From the NCBI GenBank assembly GCA_030604585.1, contig JAUVVP010000064.1:1-7940 (forward strand): a stretch of 7,940 bases of DNA, read 5' to 3'. Under the pieces are notes generated by a model, which saw only the letters and a list, made by a program, of their open reading frames with translations, ran no database searches and was not told where the DNA came from. Below are positions 1 to 5,392 of this stretch, one piece after another. The first letter of the stretch is position 1. The number at the start of each line of letters is the position of its first letter. The DNA is from Planctomycetota bacterium (GTDB taxonomy: Bacteria > Planctomycetota > Brocadiia > SM23-32). The position numbers and the translations under genes were made by a program.

Positions 1-70
1 ATGCCGCAAAGGAGTCAACCTCGTGTGCCTTGCCCGGTATGCGAATGGCGCTGATCTTGATGAGCGACAT
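1..70 (-). CDS. N-terminus of an unidentified protein, cut by the left window edge
   Basis: Read on the minus strand, an ATG at 70-68 opens a frame that stays open to the window edge. The 23 visible residues begin MSLIKISAIRIPGKAHEVDS. The codons look like real coding sequence: mostly G or C in third position, and a soluble alternation of hydrophobic and charged residues with no signal peptide. A weak GAGA ribosome-binding site lies just upstream, and a good sigma-70-like promoter lies 70-100 bp further upstream on the same strand (140-168). The gene would be divergent from the HD-domain gene at 294. Too little is visible to name a family, and I assign no function. The frame also runs open upstream of the ATG, so the start is a best guess. 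Confidence 0.45.
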   Translation of the reverse strand, partial: MSLIKISAIRIPGKAHEVDSFAA

Positions 71-139
71 CGTTCTCGGTGGACGAACGAGGACACTACC
101 GGCCGGATCTGCTGCTGCCTTCACGCCCTTCACCATCCT

Positions 140-168
140 ATGCTATCGCATCTGAAGGCTTTTCGCAA
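140..168 (-). promoter_or_regulatory. Putative sigma-70 promoter for the leftward gene at 1-70
   Basis: On the minus strand, TTGCGA (168-163) and TAGCAT (145-140) are separated by exactly 17 bp, each matching 4 of 6 consensus bases. Transcription would start near 133, giving a leader of about 63 nt before the ATG at 70. This call is from sequence match only. Confidence 0.35.
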
Positions 169-215
169 CTCCGATTCCCGGCCGGCTCAGTGCGTTCGCC
201 CGGAACCTGCCGGCA

Positions 216-245
216 CTGGCGCCATGCTGAGAACCGTCTTAGAAT
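216..245 (+). promoter_or_regulatory. Putative promoter for the HD-domain gene
   Basis: TAGAAT at 240-245 matches the -10 consensus at 5 of 6 positions. CTGGCG at 216-221, with an 18-bp spacer, is a weak -35. The implied start is near 252, about 42 nt before the ATG. The rest of 71-293 shows no gene I would defend. The short plus-strand frames there lack ribosome-binding sites and recognisable protein features. Confidence 0.35.
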
Positions 246-293
246 GAAGCGCGCGAATGGACCGGGGCATTCTCCCGGGAAAGGAGAACCAAA

Positions 294-857
294 ATGACCG
301 AATGGCCCTCGAGGGACCAGGCTCAAGCAGTTCTGGCCGAATGGACCAAGAACGAGAACCTGAAGAAGCATGCTTACGCCGTCGAAGCGGCCATGCGCGT
401 CTACGCCGAGAAGTTCGGCGAAGATGCCGGGAAGTGGAGCGTGGTCGGCCTGCTGCACGACTTCGACTATGAGAGGTACCCCGACGCGGCGAACCACCCC
501 TTCCGCGGCGCCGAATTCCTGAGGGATAAGGGCTGGCCTGAGCAGCTTGTCGAGGGCGTCCTCGCCCACGCAGAGTACAGCGGGGTCGAGCGGGACACGC
601 CGCTGAAGCAGGCCATCTTCGCGGTGGACGAGCTGACCGGCCTGATCGTGGCGGTCGCGCTGGTCAGGCCGTCCAAGAAGCTGGCCGACGTTACCGTGCA
701 GTCCGTCCTAAAGAAGTGGAAGGACAAGCGGTTCGCCGCCGGCGTGGACCGCAAGCTCATCGAGCAGGGCGCCGAGGAGCTCGGCGTGCCGCTGGAAGAG
801 CACGTCGAAACCGTCCTGGAAGCCATGCAAGGCATCGCCGACGAACTCGGCCTCTGA
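294..857 (+). CDS. HD-domain metal-dependent phosphohydrolase-like protein
   Basis: This 187-residue soluble protein shows the HD-superfamily metal ligands in order: H26 (in KKHAYAV), the H55-D56 doublet (in GLLHDFDYE), a family-typical H68, H92 (in LAHAEY) and D112 (in AVDEL). The HD fold spans roughly residues 20-120; a helical tail fills 130-187. HD proteins of this small stand-alone type are usually metal-dependent phosphohydrolases acting on nucleotides or other phosphoesters. The substrate here cannot be read from the sequence. The length is normal and no key residue is missing. The start is well supported: AAGGAG at 281-286 lies 7 nt before the ATG. There is no signal peptide, so it should be cytoplasmic. 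It converges on the glycosidase-like gene with only 23 bp between stop codons and is divergent from the gene at the left edge, so it is probably transcribed alone. Confidence 0.9.
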   Translation: MTEWPSRDQAQAVLAEWTKNENLKKHAYAVEAAMRVYAEKFGEDAGKWSVVGLLHDFDYERYPDAANHPFRGAEFLRDKGWPEQLVEGVLAHAEYSGVERDTPLKQAIFAVDELTGLIVAVALVRPSKKLADVTVQSVLKKWKDKRFAAGVDRKLIEQGAEELGVPLEEHVETVLEAMQGIADELGL

Positions 858-864
858 CCTGAAG

Positions 865-887
865 GCCGGGGGTTTCGCCCTCACGGC
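865..887. terminator. GC-rich hairpin between convergent genes, possible two-way terminator
   Basis: GCCG (865-868) pairs with CGGC (884-887), and GGGG (869-872) pairs with CCCT (878-881) through one G-T pair. The loop is TTTCG, with a two-base bulge. It fills the 23-bp gap between the convergent stop codons and overlaps the stop of the minus-strand gene. No T-tract follows on either strand, so classical intrinsic termination is uncertain. Confidence 0.3.
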
Positions 888-2833
888 ATCTCAATTACCT
901 GCACCTGCAGGTCGGCCAGGCGCACAACGGCGCCGGCCGGCGCGGGCCTTCCCTTCTCGACAGCGATAGTGATCCAGCGGGTCCCCGCGGGCGCGATCCC
1001 TTCCAGGGCGAATTCCGTCCACGGGAAGCCGCCCTTCGGCACCGGTGGGTTCCCGGACCGTCCGCCCGTGTTGTGCAGGAGCTGTTGTCCTTCCTCGTCG
1101 TCGAAGTCGAGCTTCACGTACGGCACCCGGCCTTCTATCACCTCGTCCACCTTTATCGTCCCGCTGAAGCGGTACTTCGCGCCCGGCACGGCCGGTATGC
1201 GGCTGACGCCCGCGAAGCCCCACGAGTTTGAAGCATCCCGGCCACTCAGCCTCAAGCAGGGGCCCTGTTGCGGGCCGCCCGAGGGCGACGCTTCCAGCTT
1301 CATTCCGGGACTGACGTGCCAGCCCTCCGGGGAGCCGCCTTGCCGCCAGAGGGTCTGCTGCTCGAAGTCCCGGCGTCTGACGGTGAAGGACGCCACCGGG
1401 TACAGGCCGTCGGAGCGCCTGTCTTTCAGGGCCAGGTTGAGGTTGGTTCCCCGGCGGGTCACAAGGCCCACGGCGAGAGTCATGCGCCCCTCGGCGTTGC
1501 CGGGCAGGCGCAGCTCCACCGGCTCGACGACCTCGGCGCCGGGGGCCCAGGTGTTCACCGGACGCAGCGGCCAGCGGCGCTCCTCCACCACTTTGCCGCC
1601 TGCCTCGTCGAGCACGGCGAGGCGGAGCTTCACGTCCTCGTGGCAGTAGGCCACGCCGTCATTGCGCCAGGTCAGCTCGGCCCGGCACAGTCCGCGACGG
1701 TTCTTCCCAACGGTAAGGCTCGGCCGGTAGGCCACGCTGGAGAGGGTGAAGCGGTACCCGATCTTGCGGGCGAAGTCCCTCAGCCGCTCGCGTTCGCTTT
1801 CGTCCTCGATCCTGTCCGAGCGCGTCCCGTACCAGTTGAAGTAGCTCGGCGCACCTTCCAGAGCCCACCGATATATCTCCGCAGAATCGCCCGGGTTCTG
1901 CAGGATGCCCTTGACCGGTTCGTACATGGTGCCGACGTGCGGCGACATCCGTCGGAAGTCCGGCGCGAGCCAGTGCGGGCCGTCCCACACGCCGTCCTGG
2001 CGAGGCATCACGCCGGTCCTCTGGCAGTAGTTGAGCACCTGATTGCGGATCCATTCCTTGCGGGTCTCCCTCTGCATGTGGCCCTCGCCCAGCGGCAGGG
2101 CAAGGCGCGTCCGCTTGAAGTGCTTCCGGTAGAGGTCAATGAGGTCCTTGGTGGCGTCCACCACGCGGTCTGCCGAATAGCCCTTCAGGCACCACTCCTC
2201 GTAGTCCCCGAAGAACCATATCTCCCCGAACGATCCGACCGGCACGTCCACGTATTCCAGGTGTGGGTCGCCGTCGTAGAGGCGCGCCAGTTCGGCGACG
2301 ATGCCGTCCATGGCGTTCAGGTACGCCTCGCCCCACGGAACCGGGAACTTCTGCGGGGTGCGGCGGTCGCGGATCATCACGTACTCGACGCCCGTCTCAT
2401 ATATCCAGGCCGGCGCCACGTCCTCCGGGGCGTTGGCGGTCAGGCAGTTCGGCATGATGCGCAGGCTGAAGCGCCTCCCGGCTTCCTTGAGGGCACGGGC
2501 CCATCGGCCGATCTCTGATTCCTCGATGGTGTAGACGCCCGGCGCGGGATTCAGGTCCTTCCACATCACGCGTATGTAGACGTGGTCCGATACCTCATCC
2601 ACCCAGGTCGTCTCTCCTTGGAGCCATTGCGGCGGTGCGGCCCAACTGCAGAACGCCAGCCCCATCCCCGGATTGAAGATCACCTCGTCCGTCCCTTCCG
2701 GCACCACCGTTACCATACCCTTGTCCTCCGCCGCGAACGCGCACAGGGCCGGACCAACGATCACCGCCACCACAGCCAGGATCGCAACTCGACCCGCCCA
2801 CGACCGCCCGCCGCCTGAACCTTTGACAGCCAT
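881..2833 (-). CDS. Secreted glycoside-hydrolase-like protein (DUF4832-type) with C-terminal beta-sandwich module
   Basis: 650 residues. A twin-basic, hydrophobic N-terminus (R10, R15, then 16-33) ending CAFA-AED looks like a Sec signal peptide cleaved near residue 35. Residues about 45-365 read as a clan-A-type (beta/alpha)8 barrel of the DUF4874/DUF4832 group: VIFNPGMGL near 51-59, IRVMWKDLNPAPGVY at 87-101, and GSFGEIW at 200-206, where E204 sits where clan-A enzymes carry the acid/base. E305 in TMYEPVKG is a possible nucleophile. Residues about 365-485 form the beta-sandwich typical of DUF4832 ends. Residues about 490-650 look like an extra jelly-roll, CBM-like carbohydrate-binding module. 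The protein probably acts on a polysaccharide outside the cytoplasm; the substrate is unknown. AAGGAG (2845-2840) lies 6 nt before the ATG. It is transcribed away from the ThuA-like gene and converges on the HD gene. The domain names come from my memory of the family, without a search. Confidence 0.82.
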   Translation of the reverse strand: MAVKGSGGGRSWAGRVAILAVVAVIVGPALCAFAAEDKGMVTVVPEGTDEVIFNPGMGLAFCSWAAPPQWLQGETTWVDEVSDHVYIRVMWKDLNPAPGVYTIEESEIGRWARALKEAGRRFSLRIMPNCLTANAPEDVAPAWIYETGVEYVMIRDRRTPQKFPVPWGEAYLNAMDGIVAELARLYDGDPHLEYVDVPVGSFGEIWFFGDYEEWCLKGYSADRVVDATKDLIDLYRKHFKRTRLALPLGEGHMQRETRKEWIRNQVLNYCQRTGVMPRQDGVWDGPHWLAPDFRRMSPHVGTMYEPVKGILQNPGDSAEIYRWALEGAPSYFNWYGTRSDRIEDESERERLRDFARKIGYRFTLSSVAYRPSLTVGKNRRGLCRAELTWRNDGVAYCHEDVKLRLAVLDEAGGKVVEERRWPLRPVNTWAPGAEVVEPVELRLPGNAEGRMTLAVGLVTRRGTNLNLALKDRRSDGLYPVASFTVRRRDFEQQTLWRQGGSPEGWHVSPGMKLEASPSGGPQQGPCLRLSGRDASNSWGFAGVSRIPAVPGAKYRFSGTIKVDEVIEGRVPYVKLDFDDEEGQQLLHNTGGRSGNPPVPKGGFPWTEFALEGIAPAGTRWITIAVEKGRPAPAGAVVRLADLQVQVIEMP

Positions 2834-2880
2834 CGCCTGCTCCTTGCCCGTTTCTGCCGAATGAGCACAGTACGCCCGCG

Positions 2881-2909
2881 ATGGTATTCAGTTCGGGAGC
2901 GGCCGTCAA
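2881..2909 (-). promoter_or_regulatory. Putative sigma-70 promoter for the glycosidase-like gene
   Basis: On the minus strand, TTGACG (2909-2904) is followed after exactly 17 bp by TACCAT (2886-2881). The start would be near 2874, giving a leader of about 40 nt. The -35 box lies within a CGGCCG-TCAA-CGGCCG palindrome (2900-2915) that could act as an operator or a cruciform. The matching promoter on the other side of the spacer, before the ThuA-like gene, has the same TTGACGGC start. Confidence 0.5.
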
Positions 2910-2944
2910 CGGCCGGAGGCGCGGCGAGTGCGGGTCTGAAATGG

Positions 2945-2961
2945 GAGCCATTTGCGCTGTT
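2945..2961. repeat. Left arm of 17-bp perfect inverted repeat
   Basis: GAGCCATTTGCGCTGTT is the exact reverse complement of 3223-3239, 261 bp away. Read in the direction of the minus-strand gene it is AACAGCGCAAATGGCTC, ending 35 bp before that gene's -35 box. It may be an operator or activator site, or the terminal repeat of an inserted element. A random exact 17-bp match within one spacer is very unlikely. Confidence 0.8.
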
Positions 2962-2990
2962 CGTAAGCTGCATGGCCTGAAGAGCTTACG
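2962..2990. repeat. Hairpin abutting the left repeat arm
   Basis: CGTAAGCT (2962-2969) is the exact reverse complement of AGCTTACG (2983-2990), with a 13-nt loop. It starts on the base after the 17-bp arm ends. A second small hairpin, CCAGTC-GGG-GACTGG, lies at 3014-3028. Confidence 0.5.
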
Positions 2991-3057
2991 GGCAGCACTG
3001 GCTTGTTCTTACCCCAGTCGGGGACTGGAGAAAGTCGGCATATGTGGTGCGAGCACA

Positions 3058-3187
3058 GCGTGTCATCCTGAGGCGCCTCGGCTTAGGCGCCGAAGGATCT
3101 CGTTGTTGCGCAAGGAGTTACGACGAGATTCACGCCGGAGGCGCGCAAGCTTCGGGCCTACAGGATCCGGCCCTCAGAATGACACGC
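3058..3187. mobile_element. MITE-like dispersed palindromic element
   Basis: This 130-bp non-coding element is bounded by a 16-bp inverted repeat with 15 matches: the left arm GCGTGTCATCCTGAGG (3058-3073) and the right arm CCTCAGAATGACACGC (3172-3187). Inside are two more hairpins: GCGCCT-(6)-AGGCGC at 3073-3090, and a 10-bp stem (one G-T pair) pairing 3097-3106 with 3120-3129. The wording TGTCATCCTGAGG...GAAGGATCTC matches, from memory, a dispersed repeat type seen in many bacterial genomes and metagenomes. It has no transposase and no clear target duplication, so it would have moved in trans, if at all. Confidence 0.6.
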
Positions 3188-3222
3188 CTCGGCGGCTCTG
3201 GGCCGGCGCCTTTCGCAACGCC

Positions 3223-3239
3223 AACAGCGCAAATGGCTC
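3223..3239. repeat. Right arm of 17-bp perfect inverted repeat
   Basis: AACAGCGCAAATGGCTC is the exact partner of 2945-2961. It ends 15 bp before the -35 box of the ThuA-like gene, in the same orientation relative to transcription as the left arm has to its own gene. Confidence 0.8.
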
Positions 3240-3254
3240 AAATGCGAGTATTGC

Positions 3255-3283
3255 TTGACGGCAGCGGTCGCGCGTGGTAGGTT
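3255..3283 (+). promoter_or_regulatory. Putative sigma-70 promoter for the ThuA-like gene
   Basis: TTGACG at 3255-3260 and TAGGTT at 3278-3283 are separated by exactly 17 bp. The expected start near 3290 leaves a leader of about 40 nt. Confidence 0.5.
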
Positions 3284-3328
3284 CTCCGCTCAGCCCTTAC
3301 GGTCCCGCACTGCACTTGCCGGAGGCGA

Positions 3329-3997
3329 ATGATGAGAGTACTGATGTCGAGGCATTCGGAGGGGTGGGAGCATTCCTACCTGCCGCACGCGGAAGTGGCC
3401 ATCAAGAGGATGGGCAAGGATTCGGGCCTCTACGAGACGGTGACCACGGCGCGCAGCACGCTCATTAGGGCCGAAGAGCTGGCCGGGTACGACGTGCTCA
3501 TCTTCGCTACGACCGGCGAGCTGCCCTGGAACGACGACCAGAAGAAGGCGCTGCTCGACTTCGTGCGCGGGGGCAAGGGCTTCGTCGGCATCCACAACGC
3601 GGTGGACACTTTCTACCAGTGGGCCGAGTACGGCGAGATGGTCGGCGGCTACTTCAAGGGGCATCCGTGGACCCAGGAGGTCACGATCAACGTGGAGGAC
3701 ACCCAACACCCCGCCACGGCCATGCTCGGCGAGTCCTTCCGCGTGTTCGACGAGGTCTACACGATGAAGAGCTGGGACCGCAGCAAGTCCCACGTGCTGA
3801 TGTCGCTCGACAACGCCTCCGTTGACCTCTCGAAGGGCAACCGCGAGGACAACGACTACGCGATGGGCTGGTGGCATGAATACGGCGAGGGGCGCGTTAT
3901 CTATACGGCGCTCGGCCATCCGGACGAGCTGTGGGACGAGCCCTGGTTCCTGGAACACATACTTGCCTGCATCAAATGGGCCGGGCGCCTGGTGTGA
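3329..3997 (+). CDS. ThuA-like domain protein
   Basis: 222 residues, a complete single ThuA domain with a class I glutamine-amidotransferase-like fold. Typical blocks: MRVLMSRHSEGWEH at the N-terminus, GYDVLIFATTGE (53-64), GKGFVGIHNAVDTFYQW (82-98), GGYFKGHPW (106-114), HPAT (127-130), DEVYTM (141-146), and WWHEYGEGRVIYTALGHPDE (181-200). Rhizobial ThuA takes part in trehalose and 3-keto-sugar metabolism. Related proteins are abundant in planctomycete-like bacteria, mostly uncharacterised. There is no signal peptide, so it should be cytoplasmic. Two in-frame ATGs follow GGAGG (3321-3325); the second, at 3332, is at the better spacing (6 nt versus 3), so the true protein may be one residue shorter. 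It is divergent from the glycosidase-like gene, which fits a sugar-related role. The exact substrate and reaction are not readable. Confidence 0.88.
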   Translation: MMRVLMSRHSEGWEHSYLPHAEVAIKRMGKDSGLYETVTTARSTLIRAEELAGYDVLIFATTGELPWNDDQKKALLDFVRGGKGFVGIHNAVDTFYQWAEYGEMVGGYFKGHPWTQEVTINVEDTQHPATAMLGESFRVFDEVYTMKSWDRSKSHVLMSLDNASVDLSKGNREDNDYAMGWWHEYGEGRVIYTALGHPDELWDEPWFLEHILACIKWAGRLV

Positions 3998-4006
3998 GTC
4001 GCCCGG
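3981..4006 (+). terminator. Hairpin over the stop codon of the ThuA-like gene
   Basis: CCGGGCG (3981-3987) pairs perfectly with CGCCCGG (4000-4006). The 12-nt loop contains the stop codon at 3995-3997. It has no T-tract, so it may be an mRNA 3' end element rather than an intrinsic terminator. Confidence 0.3.
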
Positions 4007-4029
4007 GTGGGGCTGCGCAGCGCAAAGCA

Positions 4030-4088
4030 GGTTGAGGGGCCGAACCGGCCATGTGAGCCCGTTTCTCTACGAACCGGGTTCCCTCGCC
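4030..4088 (+). other. Structured spacer upstream of the DUF547 gene
   Basis: The 189-bp spacer 3998-4186 has no supported gene. It contains GGCCG-AAC-CGGCC (about 4037-4049) and a longer hairpin pairing GAGCCCGTT with AACCGGGTTC-type sequence around 4055-4082 (about 9 bp, one bulge). I see no convincing promoter, so DUF547 could be transcribed by read-through from the ThuA-like gene. Phrases such as GCGCAAAGC recall c-di-GMP-I riboswitches, but the full consensus is absent. Confidence 0.3.
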
Positions 4089-4186
4089 GGTCACTAACAG
4101 AGCAGAAGGGCAGAGGAGCCGGCCACGGCGTCGGCAGGACGGGGGACTCTGACCAGGCTGTGCAGCCGCAAAGGGGGGAACCAGCC

Positions 4187-5092
4187 ATGAAGCTCAACAC
4201 GCATCCGGTGAGACCGGCACTGGTGTTCGCAGTTGTCGTTCTGGCCGCCGGGACTTCGGCATTCCGCTTGCCGCCCGGCAGCCGGTTGACTCTGCTCATG
4301 GTTTCGGCCGCCGGCAGGCAGGAGGGCTTCTCGTATGATGGCTACGCTGCGCTGCTGAAGGCCTACGTGGACGAGCAGGGCATGGTCAACTACCGCGGGC
4401 TTAAGGCGGACGGCGACGGGCTGAACGCCTTTGCCGAAGCGATGGGACGACTCGACCCCAGGACATATGAGCGATGGAACGAGAGGCAGAAGGTCGCCTT
4501 CTGGCTGAACGCCTACAATGCGCTGACCCTGAAGGCGATCATTGACAACTATCCCATCAGACCGACCTTTCCCGCGCGGCTCCGCCACCCGAGGAACAGC
4601 ATCCGCCAGATCAAGGGGGTCTGGACCAAGCTCAAGTTCCGCGTCATGGGTGAGATGACGACGCTGGACGCCATCGAGCACGAGGTGCTTCGCAAGGAGT
4701 TCACCGAGCCGCGCATCCACGTGGCGCTGGTCTGCGCGGCGATGGGGTGTCCGCCCCTGCGCAATGAGCCCTACAGGGGTGAGGCGCTGGACGAGCAACT
4801 GGGCGACCAGGCGCGGCAGTTCCTGGCCAACCGGGAGAAGTTCCGCATTGACCGCGGCAAGGGGCGCGTTTACATCTCTCCGATCCTCAAGTGGTTCGGC
4901 GAGGACTTCGTCAAGGCTTACGGCACCTCGACAGAGTTTGCCGGGCACGGCGAGACCGAACGCGCCGTTCTCAACTACATCAGCCGGCACTTGAACGAGC
5001 AGGACCGCCGCTACCTGGCCACCGGCAAGTACAAGATCAAGTACCTCGATTACGACTGGTCGCTGAACGAGCAGAAGCCGGAGCCCCGGTGA
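4187..5092 (+). CDS. Secreted DUF547-domain protein
   Basis: 301 residues. Residues 8-25 are a hydrophobic signal peptide with likely cleavage at TSA-F. The DUF547 domain fills about 47-270: an N-terminal YDGYAALLKAYVDEQGMVNYRGL (50-72), the FWLNAYNALTL block (105-115), LVCAAMGCPPLR (181-192) with the conserved pair C183 and C188, ISPILKWFGEDF (230-241), and a terminal YLDYDWSLN (286-294). The family is widespread in bacteria and has no firmly established activity; its conserved Cys and aromatic residues suggest an exported enzyme or binding protein. I chose the ATG at 4187 over an upstream in-frame ATG at 4007. It has an AAGGGGGG ribosome-binding site 8-15 nt upstream and starts the signal peptide, whereas the 60-residue extension is low-quality sequence without a ribosome-binding site. 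All family blocks are present. Confidence 0.88.
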   Translation: MKLNTHPVRPALVFAVVVLAAGTSAFRLPPGSRLTLLMVSAAGRQEGFSYDGYAALLKAYVDEQGMVNYRGLKADGDGLNAFAEAMGRLDPRTYERWNERQKVAFWLNAYNALTLKAIIDNYPIRPTFPARLRHPRNSIRQIKGVWTKLKFRVMGEMTTLDAIEHEVLRKEFTEPRIHVALVCAAMGCPPLRNEPYRGEALDEQLGDQARQFLANREKFRIDRGKGRVYISPILKWFGEDFVKAYGTSTEFAGHGETERAVLNYISRHLNEQDRRYLATGKYKIKYLDYDWSLNEQKPEPR

Positions 5093-5105
5093 CCCGGCCG
5101 GGGTC
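5091..5105 (+). terminator. Short hairpin at the stop codon of the DUF547 gene
   Basis: GACCC (5091-5095) pairs with GGGTC (5101-5105) over a 5-nt loop, beginning within the TGA stop. It is a weak candidate: the stem is short and no T-tract follows. Confidence 0.2.
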
Positions 5106-5242
5106 CGAGGCACGGCCGTGGGGAGCGCTTGCGAGCCGACGTGCCCCCAGTTTGGCTACAGCCAGCCGCGCAGCAGTCCGTCCTGTTGCTCGAGGACAAG
5201 CGTCGGCTGCCGGGTCGGCGGTTTGCCCGGCCGTGCAGGAGG

Positions 5243-5312
5243 CGTGTGGCTCAGGCTGTCGCCGACGCGCCATAGGCGCTATGGCCACGGCGTGGAGAGC
5301 CTGAGCCACATG
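5243..5312. repeat. 70-nt near-perfect palindrome (long hairpin)
   Basis: The hairpin has three stacked stems: 5243-5257 with 5298-5312 (15 pairs, one G-T, 13 of them in an unbroken run TGTGGCTCAGGCT/AGCCTGAGCCACA), 5260-5264 with 5288-5292 (5 pairs), and 5269-5275 with 5279-5285 (7 pairs) closed by a GCG triloop. That is 27 pairs in all, interrupted by two small internal loops. It could be a REP/MITE-type repeat, a small structured RNA or a terminator-like insulator. From memory, CAGGCT...AGCCTG palindromes are frequent in planctomycete-like genomes. It ends one base before the -35 box of the next gene. The flanking 5093-5242 holds only weaker pairings (for example 5134-5141 with 5201-5208) and no gene I can support. 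Confidence 0.75.
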
Positions 5313-5313
5313 G

Positions 5314-5342
5314 TTGACAGTCGCCACGGGGCAGCCTACGAT
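5314..5342 (+). promoter_or_regulatory. Strong sigma-70-like promoter for the Ntn hydrolase gene
   Basis: A perfect TTGACA (5314-5319), a 17-bp spacer, then TACGAT (5337-5342, 4 of 6). The start near 5349 leaves a leader of about 44 nt ending in TAGGAGG. This is the best promoter match in the window. Confidence 0.65.
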
Positions 5343-5392
5343 TGGGGCACTGAGTCCCGACATACTGCGCGATCCATAGGAGGCGTGCTGCG

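Larger units (their letters stand above)
2834..3328. other. Repeat-rich divergent spacer without a supported gene
   Basis: This 495-bp spacer separates two divergent genes. It holds a promoter for each gene, a 17-bp inverted repeat as an outer frame, two compact hairpins on the left side and a MITE-like element in the middle. Short open frames exist on both strands, but they are made largely of the repeat arms, have no ribosome-binding site and show no protein-like composition. I call no gene here. Confidence 0.75.

Noticed and set aside
1268..2518. Long plus-strand open frame of 416 codons
   Set aside because: It lies fully inside the minus-strand glycosidase-like gene, which has a signal peptide, a ribosome-binding site, a promoter and family motifs. 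The plus-strand product is low-complexity and Arg/His/Ala-rich, as expected from a GC-rich antisense frame.
3058..3187. CRISPR or tandem repeat array
   Set aside because: The repeats are inverted and nested, not regularly spaced direct repeats, and no cas-like gene is present in the window.
2881..3258. 125-codon plus-strand frame in the divergent spacer
   Set aside because: It is composed of the inverted-repeat arms and the MITE-like element, runs through the minus-strand promoter, and has no ribosome-binding site or protein-like pattern.
4012..4180. c-di-GMP-I or cobalamin riboswitch before the DUF547 gene
   Set aside because: Only short fragments such as GCGCAAAGC resemble the consensus. 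The second helix, the tetraloop-receptor pair and the B12-box are missing.
4007..4186. In-frame N-terminal extension of the DUF547 protein starting at 4007
   Set aside because: It has no ribosome-binding site and would bury the signal peptide 60 residues in. The ATG at 4187 has a purine-rich site and starts the signal peptide directly.
4094..5113. Minus-strand frame of 339 codons opposite the DUF547 gene
   Set aside because: It is antisense to a gene with clear family blocks, and the product shows no domain I recognise.
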